A stretch of 13,539 bases of DNA from Bacteroidetes bacterium CG23_combo_of_CG06-09_8_20_14_all_32_9 (GTDB lineage Bacteria; Bacteroidota; Bacteroidia; Bacteroidales; GWA2-32-17). The stretch covers positions 1 to 13,539 of the forward strand of contig PCSS01000244.1 in the NCBI GenBank assembly GCA_002771395.1, in the 5' to 3' direction. Below are positions 1 to 6,246 of the stretch, piece after piece. Position 1 is the first letter of the stretch, and the number at the start of each line of letters is the position of its first letter. The position numbers and the translations under genes are program-made. Under the pieces are notes generated by a model. It saw only the letters and a program-made list of their open reading frames with translations. It did not search any database and had not been told where the DNA came from.

Positions 1-147
1 CAAGTTATTACAAATAAGGAAATTACTTTAAGCAATGAGCAACAATTAATTAGAATATACGCTCGTAATTTAGCAATTGGTATTTATTATTTAATAATGC
101 AAACTGAAAATAAAAATATAAGCAAACCCTTAATAATTAGCAATTAA
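1..147 (+). CDS. 3' end of an unidentified protein (partial)
   Basis: An open frame runs from the first base to a TAA at 145-147 and gives the last 48 residues of a protein whose start lies outside the window. The tail contains an amphipathic helix-like stretch (LIRIYARNLAIGIYYLI). Its pattern of TN near the start followed by an acidic/Leu stretch and a helix with LAxGIYY loosely recalls the C-terminus of N-acetylmuramoyl-L-alanine amidases, but this is far too little to name it. It converges on the minus-strand gene ending at 159, with only 11 bases between the two stops and no visible terminator hairpin. Confidence 0.55.
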   Translation, partial: QVITNKEITLSNEQQLIRIYARNLAIGIYYLIMQTENKNISKPLIISN

Positions 148-158
148 CTGCCTCCTGG

Positions 159-1031
159 TTATTTCGCTAATAACATCTGCAACTCGTTTAACTCTTTTAT
201 TTTATCGGCATAACCGAGTTTATCATAAGAGATAATTAGATTAATAACCAAACTTTCAAGAGTTTGCTGGTTTGTACATGGCAAAAAGTATATTTTTTTA
301 GGTTCTAATTGTTGCTGAGTTAAAAAATAATCTATTTCGCTGCGGCTAAAAACTGCTCCGCGGTTAAACGGATTTATGTAAAATAAAACGGTATTGTCGG
401 TACTATCGCCAAAGGCATGAAAGGCGCTTATTTCATCAACATAACAAAGTATAAAGTTTTTTGGAAGATTTACACCGAATACGGGAAATTCAAGACGTTG
501 GGCGATAATCATATATAAAATTCCCAGACTAACAGGATTTCCCTTTTTTGTTTCAAAAAGAAGATTTAAATAAGCATTTTGAGGTGAGTAAAAATTAGCG
601 TTGTTTGGAGAAAATTTATGAACGTCAAACAAAATATGATTTATGATTCTTATTTTTTCGAGAGCCGTAAGATTCTGATTTAGTTCTATCCAAACTTCGT
701 TACTAAGGTTTTCTATTTGTTTTAATATGGCTTCCCACGACAAATCGGGATACTGATATTTTGCCAGCAGGTAAGCGCCAAAAGCAATATCTTTTGCACC
801 CGTTTGAACCCAATCTTTTAGTTGATTTTTTAATGAAGAAAACTGGATGTTTTTAATAATGTCTTCAATTCGTTCCTGAATACGTTCATTAAACGAACTT
901 TCCCATGCTTTTTCTAATTCCGGGACTATTTCAGTACCAAGACCTATAAGGTTTTCGCGAATAACACGAAAAATATTTTCATCCGGGTCATCAAGTAGTT
1001 TAATTTGCGATAAAATGGTTTTTGTTTCCAT
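159..1031 (-). CDS. SirB1-family transglutaminase-like/TPR protein
   Basis: A 290-residue soluble protein with no signal peptide. Residues 1-110 are helical, possibly HEAT-like. Residues about 148-232 match the transglutaminase-like core of the SirB1 family: FYSPQNAYLNLLFETKKGNPVSLGIL (about 147-171, split here as FYSPQNAYLN and KKGNPVSLGIL), then FPVFGVNLPKNFIL, then FYINPFNRGAVFSRSEIDYF (218-237). Residues 255-290 look like a degenerate TPR helix pair. SirB1-family proteins generally lack a classical Cys-His-Asp triad, and none is obvious here, so catalytic activity should not be assumed. The biological role of the family is poorly defined. The ATG at 1029-1031 lies 4 bases after the stop of the nucleoside phosphorylase gene, so the two are almost certainly co-transcribed. 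The family call is firm; the function is open. Confidence 0.85.
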   Translation of the reverse strand: METKTILSQIKLLDDPDENIFRVIRENLIGLGTEIVPELEKAWESSFNERIQERIEDIIKNIQFSSLKNQLKDWVQTGAKDIAFGAYLLAKYQYPDLSWEAILKQIENLSNEVWIELNQNLTALEKIRIINHILFDVHKFSPNNANFYSPQNAYLNLLFETKKGNPVSLGILYMIIAQRLEFPVFGVNLPKNFILCYVDEISAFHAFGDSTDNTVLFYINPFNRGAVFSRSEIDYFLTQQQLEPKKIYFLPCTNQQTLESLVINLIISYDKLGYADKIKELNELQMLLAK

Positions 1032-1035
1032 ATAA

Positions 1036-1914
1036 TTATTCCGTTAGTTTTTGCAAGGTATGCTCTGCAAGTTTTTTTACAATGGGTTTATAATCTTTAC
1101 TATATGTTTTTGAAACTCTATTAGCAATTATTACACAAATAGTTAAAGCGTGATGCCCGAGCAATTTTGAAAGCCCGTATAGTGCCGAACTTTCCATCTC
1201 ATAGTTAGTTATTTGCCGATTCTCAAAACTAAATTTTTCAATTTTATCGTTAATTTCCGCATCGGCAACAGGAAGCCTAAGCACACGCCCCTGAGGACCA
1301 TAAAATCCCGAAGCCGAAATTGTTACTCCCTTTTTAAAACCCGCTCCAAGTTTTGCAAGTAAATCAGGACAACAATCAACCACATAAGGTTTTGGAAGTA
1401 AGGGACTCCAATTAACAAATTTTGTAAAAGACTTCTCGAAAAGAAGATTGGATATTGTGTTACGGTATTTATAATAATTAAGCAAACCATCGAAACCAAT
1501 TGAACTTTGCGAAACCAAAAAAGAATCAACTAAAATATCACGCTGCAAACCACCTGAAGTTCCAAGTCTTACAAGTGTTAAAGAAGACAGGTTGTTTTTT
1601 ATTTCCCGCTTTTTTAAATCAATATTTACTAATGCATCAAGCTCGTTTACAACTATATCAATATTATCAGTACCTATTCCTGTTGACAATACTGAAATAC
1701 GTTTTTTGTTAAAAAAACCTGTATGAGTAACAAATTCCCGATTTGAAATTTTATATTCAATTTTTGAAAAAAAACTACTAACCATTTCTACTCTGCCCGG
1801 ATCGCCAACTAAAATTATTGTATCGGAAATTTGTTCGGGACGAAGATGAAGGTGATAAATGCTTCCATCGGGATTAATAATTAATTCGGAAGGTTGAATT
1901 TGTTTCACTTGCAT
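1036..1914 (-). CDS. udp: Uridine phosphorylase-like nucleoside phosphorylase
   Basis: A 292-residue cytoplasmic enzyme of the PNP/UDP phosphorylase family, which cleaves nucleosides with phosphate to base plus ribose-1-phosphate. Visible family landmarks are YHLHL (20-24, the ribose-site His region), GDPGRV (37-42, phosphate site), STGIGTDN (77-84), RLGTSGG (116-122, phosphate Arg/Thr) and NYEMESSALY (237-246, ribose-binding Glu/Met/Glu). The segment YGPQGRVLRLP (205-215) keeps a Q-x-R arrangement equivalent to the uracil-binding Gln/Arg of E. coli uridine phosphorylase, which is why uridine is preferred as the substrate. The protein is about 40 residues longer than the E. coli enzyme, mainly a short N-terminal extension and loops. 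It is the first gene of a two-gene operon with the SirB1-like gene. A -7-type motif lies about 30 bases upstream. Substrate specificity is inferred. Confidence 0.88.
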   Translation of the reverse strand: MQVKQIQPSELIINPDGSIYHLHLRPEQISDTIILVGDPGRVEMVSSFFSKIEYKISNREFVTHTGFFNKKRISVLSTGIGTDNIDIVVNELDALVNIDLKKREIKNNLSSLTLVRLGTSGGLQRDILVDSFLVSQSSIGFDGLLNYYKYRNTISNLLFEKSFTKFVNWSPLLPKPYVVDCCPDLLAKLGAGFKKGVTISASGFYGPQGRVLRLPVADAEINDKIEKFSFENRQITNYEMESSALYGLSKLLGHHALTICVIIANRVSKTYSKDYKPIVKKLAEHTLQKLTE

Positions 1915-1943
1915 ATCGTTGTTTTTAACAATTTAAAGATTGT

Positions 1944-1951
1944 CAAAATTA
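1944..1951 (-). promoter_or_regulatory. Bacteroidota -7 element upstream of the phosphorylase operon
   Basis: On the minus strand this reads TAATTTTG, a match to the Bacteroidota -7 consensus TAnnTTTG, 29 bases before the ATG at 1914. No clean TTTG -33 box is seen; a TTTT run lies at about the right place (1964-1967). The remaining bases from 1915 to about 2070 are AT-rich and show nothing else recognisable. Confidence 0.4.
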
Positions 1952-2070
1952 ATAAAAACAGGTAAAACACCATAATCATAAATATTTTTTTATTAACATA
2001 CCCATTGGTTATAAAAATTGTTTACATGCAATATTACAAGGATGTTCAATCAAATTATACTTGAAAAAGT

Positions 2071-2186
2071 CATTATTTGTCATTTACCCTGTTAGATAAT
2101 CACTTTTTAAATTAATGCTTTCATTTTACAAACTATCTAACAGGGTGAACTTCGCTGTCATTGACAATAAATGACTACTGAATGAC
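2071..2186. repeat. GTCATT/AATGAC motif cluster around element copy 1
   Basis: Flanking the mini-element are copies of the hexamer GTCATT or its complement AATGAC: GTCATT on the left at 2069-2074 and 2079-2084, and on the right GTCATT at 2157-2162 and AATGAC at 2170-2175 and 2181-2186. The last two are 11 bases apart, the same period as the long array at 4259-4430. The 115 bases from 2187 to 2301 hold only AT-rich sequence and the putative promoter of the next gene. Confidence 0.6.
2080..2152 (-). repeat. Palindrome-ended mini-element, copy 1
   Basis: A 73-bp block that is identical, as reverse complement, to 4468-4540. Its core (2086-2146, 61 bp) is bounded by perfect 13-bp inverted repeats, ACCCTGTTAGATA at 2086-2098 and TATCTAACAGGGT at 2134-2146, separated by 35 bp of AT-rich sequence without coding capacity. 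The identity continues 6 bp beyond the core on both sides and then, after one mismatch, five more bases on the right. The size and terminal repeats suggest a MITE or REP-like non-autonomous element, or a large hairpin in RNA. It lies between the divergently transcribed phosphorylase operon and stress-protein gene. Confidence 0.85.
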
Positions 2187-2257
2187 TAACGACTTTGCGA
2201 GATAATTTTTAGAGTTTCTGCGTAATAAAAAAATTTATTTTATTTAAAAATTCTGCT

Positions 2258-2265
2258 TATTTTTG
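2258..2265 (+). promoter_or_regulatory. Bacteroidota -7 element of the stress-protein gene
   Basis: TATTTTTG matches TAnnTTTG and ends 36 bases before the ATG at 2302. A TTTA lies 15 bases upstream at 2239-2242 as a poor -33 candidate. No Shine-Dalgarno sequence is seen; the leader is A/T only, as is usual in this phylum. Confidence 0.4.
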
Positions 2266-2301
2266 TAATTTCAATTTAAAAATTAATTTAATCGAATTTT
2301 T

Positions 2302-3156
2302 ATGGAAACTCGTGAAAACAAAATTCTTATCCCTTTTGATTTTGCTGAACAATCGTTAATCGCCTTGGATCAATCGTATAATATTGCCAGAATGGTTAAT
2401 GCCGAAATTAATATTTTACACGTAATTACCGAGAACAATGCACTTTGGGGGCTTTTCTCGAAAAATGAACAGGACGATTTAGTTGAGAAGCTTAAAGTAA
2501 AATTAACTGATTTTGCAGGACTTATCGAAAAGAAATCGGGAGTAAAAGTTAAACCAATTGTAGAAAAAGGAAAATTGGTTGACACAATTCTGAATACTGC
2601 CGAAAAACTAAATGTTAAGTTTCTGATTATTGGTGCCGCATCTTATTATGATATAAAACAAAAAGTTATAGGAAGTAATTCACTGCGAATTATCCGCGAA
2701 TCTAAATGCCCGGTTATCACAATTAAAGGTAAACATCATAACGAAGGTTGTCGTAATATTGTTCTTCCACTTGACCTTACCAAAGAAACCCGCGAAAAAG
2801 TAACTTATGCAATTTATTTTGCCAAATATTATAAAAGTATAATTCATATTGTTACAATGAACACTACTTCTGATGTTTATATTATGAATCGAAAAAAACT
2901 TCAACTTAAACAAGTTTACGACTTTATTAAGTCGCAGGGAGTTGAATGTTCACAGAATTTTATTATCACAAATTCAGGAAATTCAAGTATGTGTACAGCA
3001 CTTCTCGAATTTTCGCATAAAGTTGATGCCGACCTTGTTATTATTATGACCCAACAAGAAACTGAAATAATAAAATATTTTGTTGGTTCGCTTGCAAAAG
3101 AAATTATTCACAACTTCGATATCCCGGTAATGAGCATTGTGCCTAAAGGAAAATAA
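2302..3156 (+). CDS. Tandem-domain universal stress protein (UspA family)
   Basis: A 284-residue cytoplasmic protein made of two UspA-type domains in tandem. Domain 1 (about 6-146) starts ILIPFDFAEQSLIALDQS, continues INILHV, and ends with LIIGAASYYDIKQKVIGSNS then IIRESKCPVITI. Domain 2 (about 151-281) starts NIVLPLDLTKETREKVTYAI and ends VGSLAKEIIHNFDIPVMSI. ATP-binding Usp domains carry G-2x-G-9x-G-S/T. Domain 1 keeps the spacing but has Ser in place of the second Gly (G-AA-S-9x-G-S). Domain 2 keeps only the final G-S. ATP binding is therefore probably weak or confined to domain 1. Such proteins usually support survival in stress or growth arrest. It is followed 56 bases later by the lipoprotein gene, perhaps as one transcript. 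Both genes lie between the two inverted copies of the mini-element. Confidence 0.9.
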   Translation: METRENKILIPFDFAEQSLIALDQSYNIARMVNAEINILHVITENNALWGLFSKNEQDDLVEKLKVKLTDFAGLIEKKSGVKVKPIVEKGKLVDTILNTAEKLNVKFLIIGAASYYDIKQKVIGSNSLRIIRESKCPVITIKGKHHNEGCRNIVLPLDLTKETREKVTYAIYFAKYYKSIIHIVTMNTTSDVYIMNRKKLQLKQVYDFIKSQGVECSQNFIITNSGNSSMCTALLEFSHKVDADLVIIMTQQETEIIKYFVGSLAKEIIHNFDIPVMSIVPKGK

Positions 3157-3170
3157 ATTAATTATTAAAC

Positions 3171-3212
3171 TCCACGACTATCAGTTAATAATAATTAACA
3201 ATCAATTAAGAG
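3171..3212 (+). repeat. 42-bp dispersed repeat, copy A
   Basis: These 42 bases, beginning TCCACGACTAT and ending TTAACAATCAATTAAGAG, match the reverse complement of 10965-11006 at 39 of 42 positions. The copy starts 14 bases after the stress-protein stop and ends directly against the ATG of the lipoprotein gene, so it supplies that gene's whole immediate leader. It contains no stable hairpin and no good Shine-Dalgarno sequence; the terminal AAGAG touches the start codon and is too close to serve. Confidence 0.75.
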
Positions 3213-4217
3213 ATGAAACAATTACAGATTGTTGGAATAGCAAGTATTTTTTTGTTGGTTGCATGTAACCTCGGAAACGAAAAAAAAGGAAATAATAACC
3301 GTGCAAACCTGCTTTTACCCAAAACAATTCTTGTAAATCAGGAATTTATGTCAGAAAATACTACTATTCCTGCATGGCAAAAAAATTTTAATTTCAGCAA
3401 TTTTATTGAAGATGTTTTTGATAATGTATTAAATTCAACCCTTTCTGTCTTTGACCCTTTATCTGATGATTCGACCGGTAAAAAATGCCAGGTAAATGAA
3501 ATTTTATCAAAAATGGGGCAGACAAAAGATACCCTTATTGTTACCGACGAAGCAACAGAAGAAAAAGTTTATATTCAACCAAAGGATACTTTTTTGTTGA
3601 AAGAAATTAAATCTTTGTATTTTGAAGAAGAATGGTCGATGGATACATCTGAACCATTTGTATTTGAAAAGAATATAATAAGCTGGTGCCCGGTAAGATA
3701 TTATACAACTGAAAATAAAACTTTTAAAAGCCTTATTTTTAAAATCTCAAAAGGAAATCCTGCTCAAATTCTTGCAAAAAATATAATTTACGAAGTTGAT
3801 TTAACCGACATATTACAAACCGGCAATCTTAAAAATTTGAATGTTTCTAAACTTGTTTCACTCATTTATAACAAAGCCATTAGCGGGAAAGCAAAACTTT
3901 ACGACCCAATGAATGTTGATAAAGAACTTTCGGTAACGCAGGTACGACAAACACTTGGAGAAAGAACAGATACGGTTTATGTTGATGACCCCGAAACTGG
4001 CGAATCTGTGCAAAAAATAGTTAAAACAATTATAAATCCCAAAGAAATTGAAAGTTTGGTTTTTGTTGAAGACTGGTATTACGACTCAAAAACATTTGCC
4101 ATAAAAAAAGTTGTTAAAGGAATTGCCCCGGTTCGGCACTATTACAAAATGGAAGATAAGATGAAAACCATTCCTTTTGTGATTTTTACAGGAAATGAGA
4201 AAATTAATATATTCTAA
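3213..4217 (+). CDS. Lipoprotein with two tandem GldN-like repeats
   Basis: A 334-residue predicted lipoprotein. The signal peptide ends in a lipobox LVAC with the acylated Cys at residue 18, followed by an Asn/Gly/Lys-rich linker; there is no Asp at +2. The mature part is an internal duplication. Repeat 1 is about 79-177 (VFDPLSDD, then KEIKSLYFEEEWSMD, then ISWCPVRYY) and repeat 2 about 229-327 (LYDPMNVD, then KEIESLVFVEDWYYD, then KGIAPVRHYY), about 150 residues apart. The pattern 'I..L.F.E.W..D.....I.....G.APV' is characteristic of GldN/PorN, a periplasmic ring protein of the type IX secretion and gliding apparatus. Normal GldN has one such domain, is larger in sequence context and sits in a gldKLMN operon, which is absent here. 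This is therefore a GldN-related paralogue of unknown role, perhaps an envelope-assembly or accessory factor. The lipoprotein call is strong; the GldN relation is moderate. Confidence 0.72.
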   Translation: MKQLQIVGIASIFLLVACNLGNEKKGNNNRANLLLPKTILVNQEFMSENTTIPAWQKNFNFSNFIEDVFDNVLNSTLSVFDPLSDDSTGKKCQVNEILSKMGQTKDTLIVTDEATEEKVYIQPKDTFLLKEIKSLYFEEEWSMDTSEPFVFEKNIISWCPVRYYTTENKTFKSLIFKISKGNPAQILAKNIIYEVDLTDILQTGNLKNLNVSKLVSLIYNKAISGKAKLYDPMNVDKELSVTQVRQTLGERTDTVYVDDPETGESVQKIVKTIINPKEIESLVFVEDWYYDSKTFAIKKVVKGIAPVRHYYKMEDKMKTIPFVIFTGNEKINIF

Positions 4218-4258
4218 TTTATACTGTAAAGGTAATAAATTGCGTTTTTTAATATACA

Positions 4259-4430
4259 GTCATTCAATAGTCATTTAATGGTCATTCAATAGTCATTCAA
4301 TAGTCATTCAATAGTCATACAATAGTCATTCAATCATAGGTCATACAATAGTCATACAATGGTCATTCAGTGGTCATTCAATAGTCATACAATGGTCATA
4401 CAATCAGTGGTCATACAATAGTCATACAAT
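4259..4430 (+). repeat. Tandem array of 15 units of an 11-bp repeat
   Basis: Fifteen consecutive units begin with GTCAT. The consensus is GTCATTCAATA, with frequent T-to-A change at position 6 (GTCATACAATA) and A/G at position 11. Thirteen units follow an 11-bp period, the last one cut to 10; units 7 (4325-4339) and 13 (4395-4409) are 15 bp, each with four extra bases before the next GTCAT. The array begins 42 bases after the lipoprotein stop and ends against an inverted TGAATGAC. It has no open reading frame, and there are no unique spacers. The 11-bp period puts each unit on nearly the same face of the helix. Confidence 0.93.
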
Positions 4431-4592
4431 TGAATGACGCGAAGCGAATGACAACTGTATTACAGCAAAGTTCACCCTGTTAGATAGTTTGTAAAATGAA
4501 AGCATTAATTTAAAAAGTGATTATCTAACAGGGTAAATGATAACCGAATGACAGCGAAGCATAATGACAATTAATGACACGAAGTAAATGAC
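4431..4592 (+). repeat. Irregular AATGAC motif cluster flanking element copy 2
   Basis: After the array the motif orientation flips. AATGAC occurs at 4433-4438, 4447-4452, 4547-4552, 4563-4568, 4573-4578 and 4587-4592. Several copies are followed by a GCGAAGC or CGAAG block (GACGCGAAGCGAATGAC at 4436-4452; GACAGCGAAGC at 4550-4560; GACACGAAG at 4576-4584). Related AACTTCGCTGTCATT sits at 2148-2162 next to the other element copy. Together with the array and the mini-element, these repeats fill almost the whole 408-base gap between the lipoprotein and the transpeptidase gene. Confidence 0.7.
4468..4540 (+). repeat. Palindrome-ended mini-element, copy 2
   Basis: Identical over 73 bp to the reverse complement of 2080-2152. 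The 61-bp core at 4474-4534 has 13-bp inverted ends (ACCCTGTTAGATA at 4474-4486, TATCTAACAGGGT at 4522-4534). The two copies are 2.3 kb apart in opposite orientation, so they form a large inverted repeat around the stress-protein and lipoprotein genes. Perfect identity in non-coding DNA implies recent duplication, gene conversion or selection. Confidence 0.88.
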
Positions 4593-4625
4593 AATTAATA
4601 ACCTTTTCAAATATAACTATTTGCG

Positions 4626-5360
4626 ATGAAATATATTTTCGTTTTATTATTTCTTTTTTTAATGTTACATTTATTTTCACAAAGTTTTGTTGAAACTCAA
4701 AAAAAATATTCGCGTGTAAAAACTGCTTATTCCGAAAAGGAAACTGTTGTTAAAAAACTTCTTTCTGATAATAAAATCGAAAATTTTAACATCGATATTT
4801 ACCTTAGAATTTTTAAACAAGAACAGATTGTTGAAGTTTGGGCAAAATCCAAAACCGATATAACCTACACTCACATAACTGATTATAAAATTTGTTCTAT
4901 TTCCGGTGAACTTGGTCCAAAACGGCGGCAAGGTGACGGGCAAATTCCTGAAGGATTTTATTTTATTAACCGCTTTAATCCATACAGTAATTTTTATTTA
5001 TCGCTTGGGCTTAATTATCCAAACCAAGCCGATAAAATAATTACCGCTGGAAATGATTCAGGTGGCGATATTTTTATTCATGGTAATTGCGTAACAATTG
5101 GTTGTATTCCCATTACCGACGATAAAATTAAAGAGATGTATATATTTGCAATTGAAGCTAAATTGCACGGACAAGAAAAAATTCAGGTTCATATTTTCCC
5201 TTGCAAAATGACCGATAAAAAAATGCTGGAACTTAAAAATCATAATCCTTTACTTATTACTTTTTGGCAAAGCATTAAACCGGCTTACGATATGTTTGAA
5301 AAGAACAAAACAGCACCTTCGTTTTCAGTAGATAAAAAAGGAAATTATATATTTTCTTAA
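4626..5360 (+). CDS. Secreted L,D-transpeptidase-family (YkuD/YafK-like) protein
   Basis: A 244-residue protein with an N-terminal hydrophobic segment (4-17) and a likely signal peptidase cut after residue 18 or so (LFSQ-S). The catalytic domain spans about 55-190. It contains GPKRRQGDGQIPEGFY (97-112) and the YkuD active-site signature IHGNCVTIGCIPI (151-163), with H152, G153, G159 and nucleophile C160. The GDGxxPEGFY block and the compact GNCVTIGC signature resemble the YafK group of the family, whose members act on peptidoglycan cross-links or on peptidoglycan-protein attachments in the periplasm. Which of these this protein does cannot be read from sequence. The start is the ATG at the beginning of the signal peptide; no Shine-Dalgarno sequence or clear TAnnTTTG is seen. 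It is the last + strand gene before a convergent neighbour. Confidence 0.87.
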   Translation: MKYIFVLLFLFLMLHLFSQSFVETQKKYSRVKTAYSEKETVVKKLLSDNKIENFNIDIYLRIFKQEQIVEVWAKSKTDITYTHITDYKICSISGELGPKRRQGDGQIPEGFYFINRFNPYSNFYLSLGLNYPNQADKIITAGNDSGGDIFIHGNCVTIGCIPITDDKIKEMYIFAIEAKLHGQEKIQVHIFPCKMTDKKMLELKNHNPLLITFWQSIKPAYDMFEKNKTAPSFSVDKKGNYIFS

Positions 5361-5448
5361 ATACACAAGTATTAGTGTAGGTGTGTAATATCTGTTTTTT
5401 TAAAAAATCAACGTTTACCCAAACCCTAAAGGGAGAAGTCATCGAAAA

Positions 5449-6246
5449 TCAACTTGTTTCCCGCAGATTATAGGTATCAGATGAATAAATGCGGGAACTT
5501 TTTTTATAAAATAAAATTATTGCCGATAGTAAAATAATTTCACCAAGCAGAAATACCCACCAGTTAAATGCACGTGGCATATATTGGGATGATAAACTAA
5601 AAAATTTCTTTTCTGGTAATAACAAAATTTCGGAAAAGGAATAATGCTGAAAAATAAATTGACAATAGTCCCAAACAAAGTTTACTATAAGTATAATTGA
5701 CCCGATAATAAGTAAAATCCACAATTTCCCGATGTCAGGTGTTAACACCTTATTCTTATTGATTCTTATAGATTTTTGATTAAAATATATTATACAAAAA
5801 GCGAGAAGAATCATTGTAAGAGATAATATTATTGGAGCAATAACAGGTCCTACCCACATTGCAGGGATTAAAAAAAGCACATCCCATGTAAAAAATGATT
5901 CAGGCCAGTTTAAAATAAGTTTTAAAAACACGTAATAAAAAATATCCCAAATAGCAAAACAATAGATAAAAAAAGCGAATCTTTCAATAAAAATCTTCCC
6001 TAAAGAAATACTTACACTAATAAGTATAATTATAGTTGCGGCTTCTCTTATAATTTCCGTTAGTGCAATATGCGGAGCGAATGTAATTTTTAACGGAAAA
6101 ATAAATCCGTTAGGATAATAAAGTTCTCTTAAATAGATAACTATAGCGGATTCTAAAAAACCCATGGCAACAGCAAAAATCGTTGCCCAAAAAATTTTTT
6201 TTAGCAAAACCTGTGTAAACAGTTTTTTTTTAATTTTGCTGACCAT
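5449..6246 (-). CDS. Conserved multi-pass membrane protein, function unknown
   Basis: A 265-residue, very hydrophobic protein with about seven likely membrane segments (approximately 18-38, 60-80, 86-108, 121-152 as one or two, 172-195, 235-255) and a basic N-terminus. Conserved-looking polar motifs lie at membrane boundaries: GFLESAIVIYLRELYYPNG (29-47), EIIREAAT (64-71), FAIWDIFYYVFLK (96-108) and WPESFFTWDVLFLIPAMWVG (113-132). This combination recurs in uncharacterised membrane proteins of several phyla, and I know of no assigned function. The start codon lies inside the 3' end of the upstream GT-C/TPR gene, with a 17-base overlap that points to translational coupling. A joint role in membrane-linked sugar or lipid chemistry is a guess from context only. 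Confidence 0.8.
   Translation of the reverse strand: MVSKIKKKLFTQVLLKKIFWATIFAVAMGFLESAIVIYLRELYYPNGFIFPLKITFAPHIALTEIIREAATIIILISVSISLGKIFIERFAFFIYCFAIWDIFYYVFLKLILNWPESFFTWDVLFLIPAMWVGPVIAPIILSLTMILLAFCIIYFNQKSIRINKNKVLTPDIGKLWILLIIGSIILIVNFVWDYCQFIFQHYSFSEILLLPEKKFFSLSSQYMPRAFNWWVFLLGEIILLSAIILFYKKSSRIYSSDTYNLRETS

Noticed and set aside
2086..2146. Rho-independent terminator
   Set aside because: The stem arms are 13 bp but separated by 35 bases and not followed by a T run; the identical distant copy favours a dispersed element.
4259..4430. CRISPR array
   Set aside because: The period is only 11 bp, there are no unique spacers, and no cas genes are nearby.
5361..5448. Bidirectional terminator between the converging transpeptidase and membrane-protein genes
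   Set aside because: A weak ACAC/GTGT pairing and a T run near 5396-5401, and a short CCCTAAAGGG further on, are too weak to call a terminator by eye; nothing else is seen in these 88 bases.
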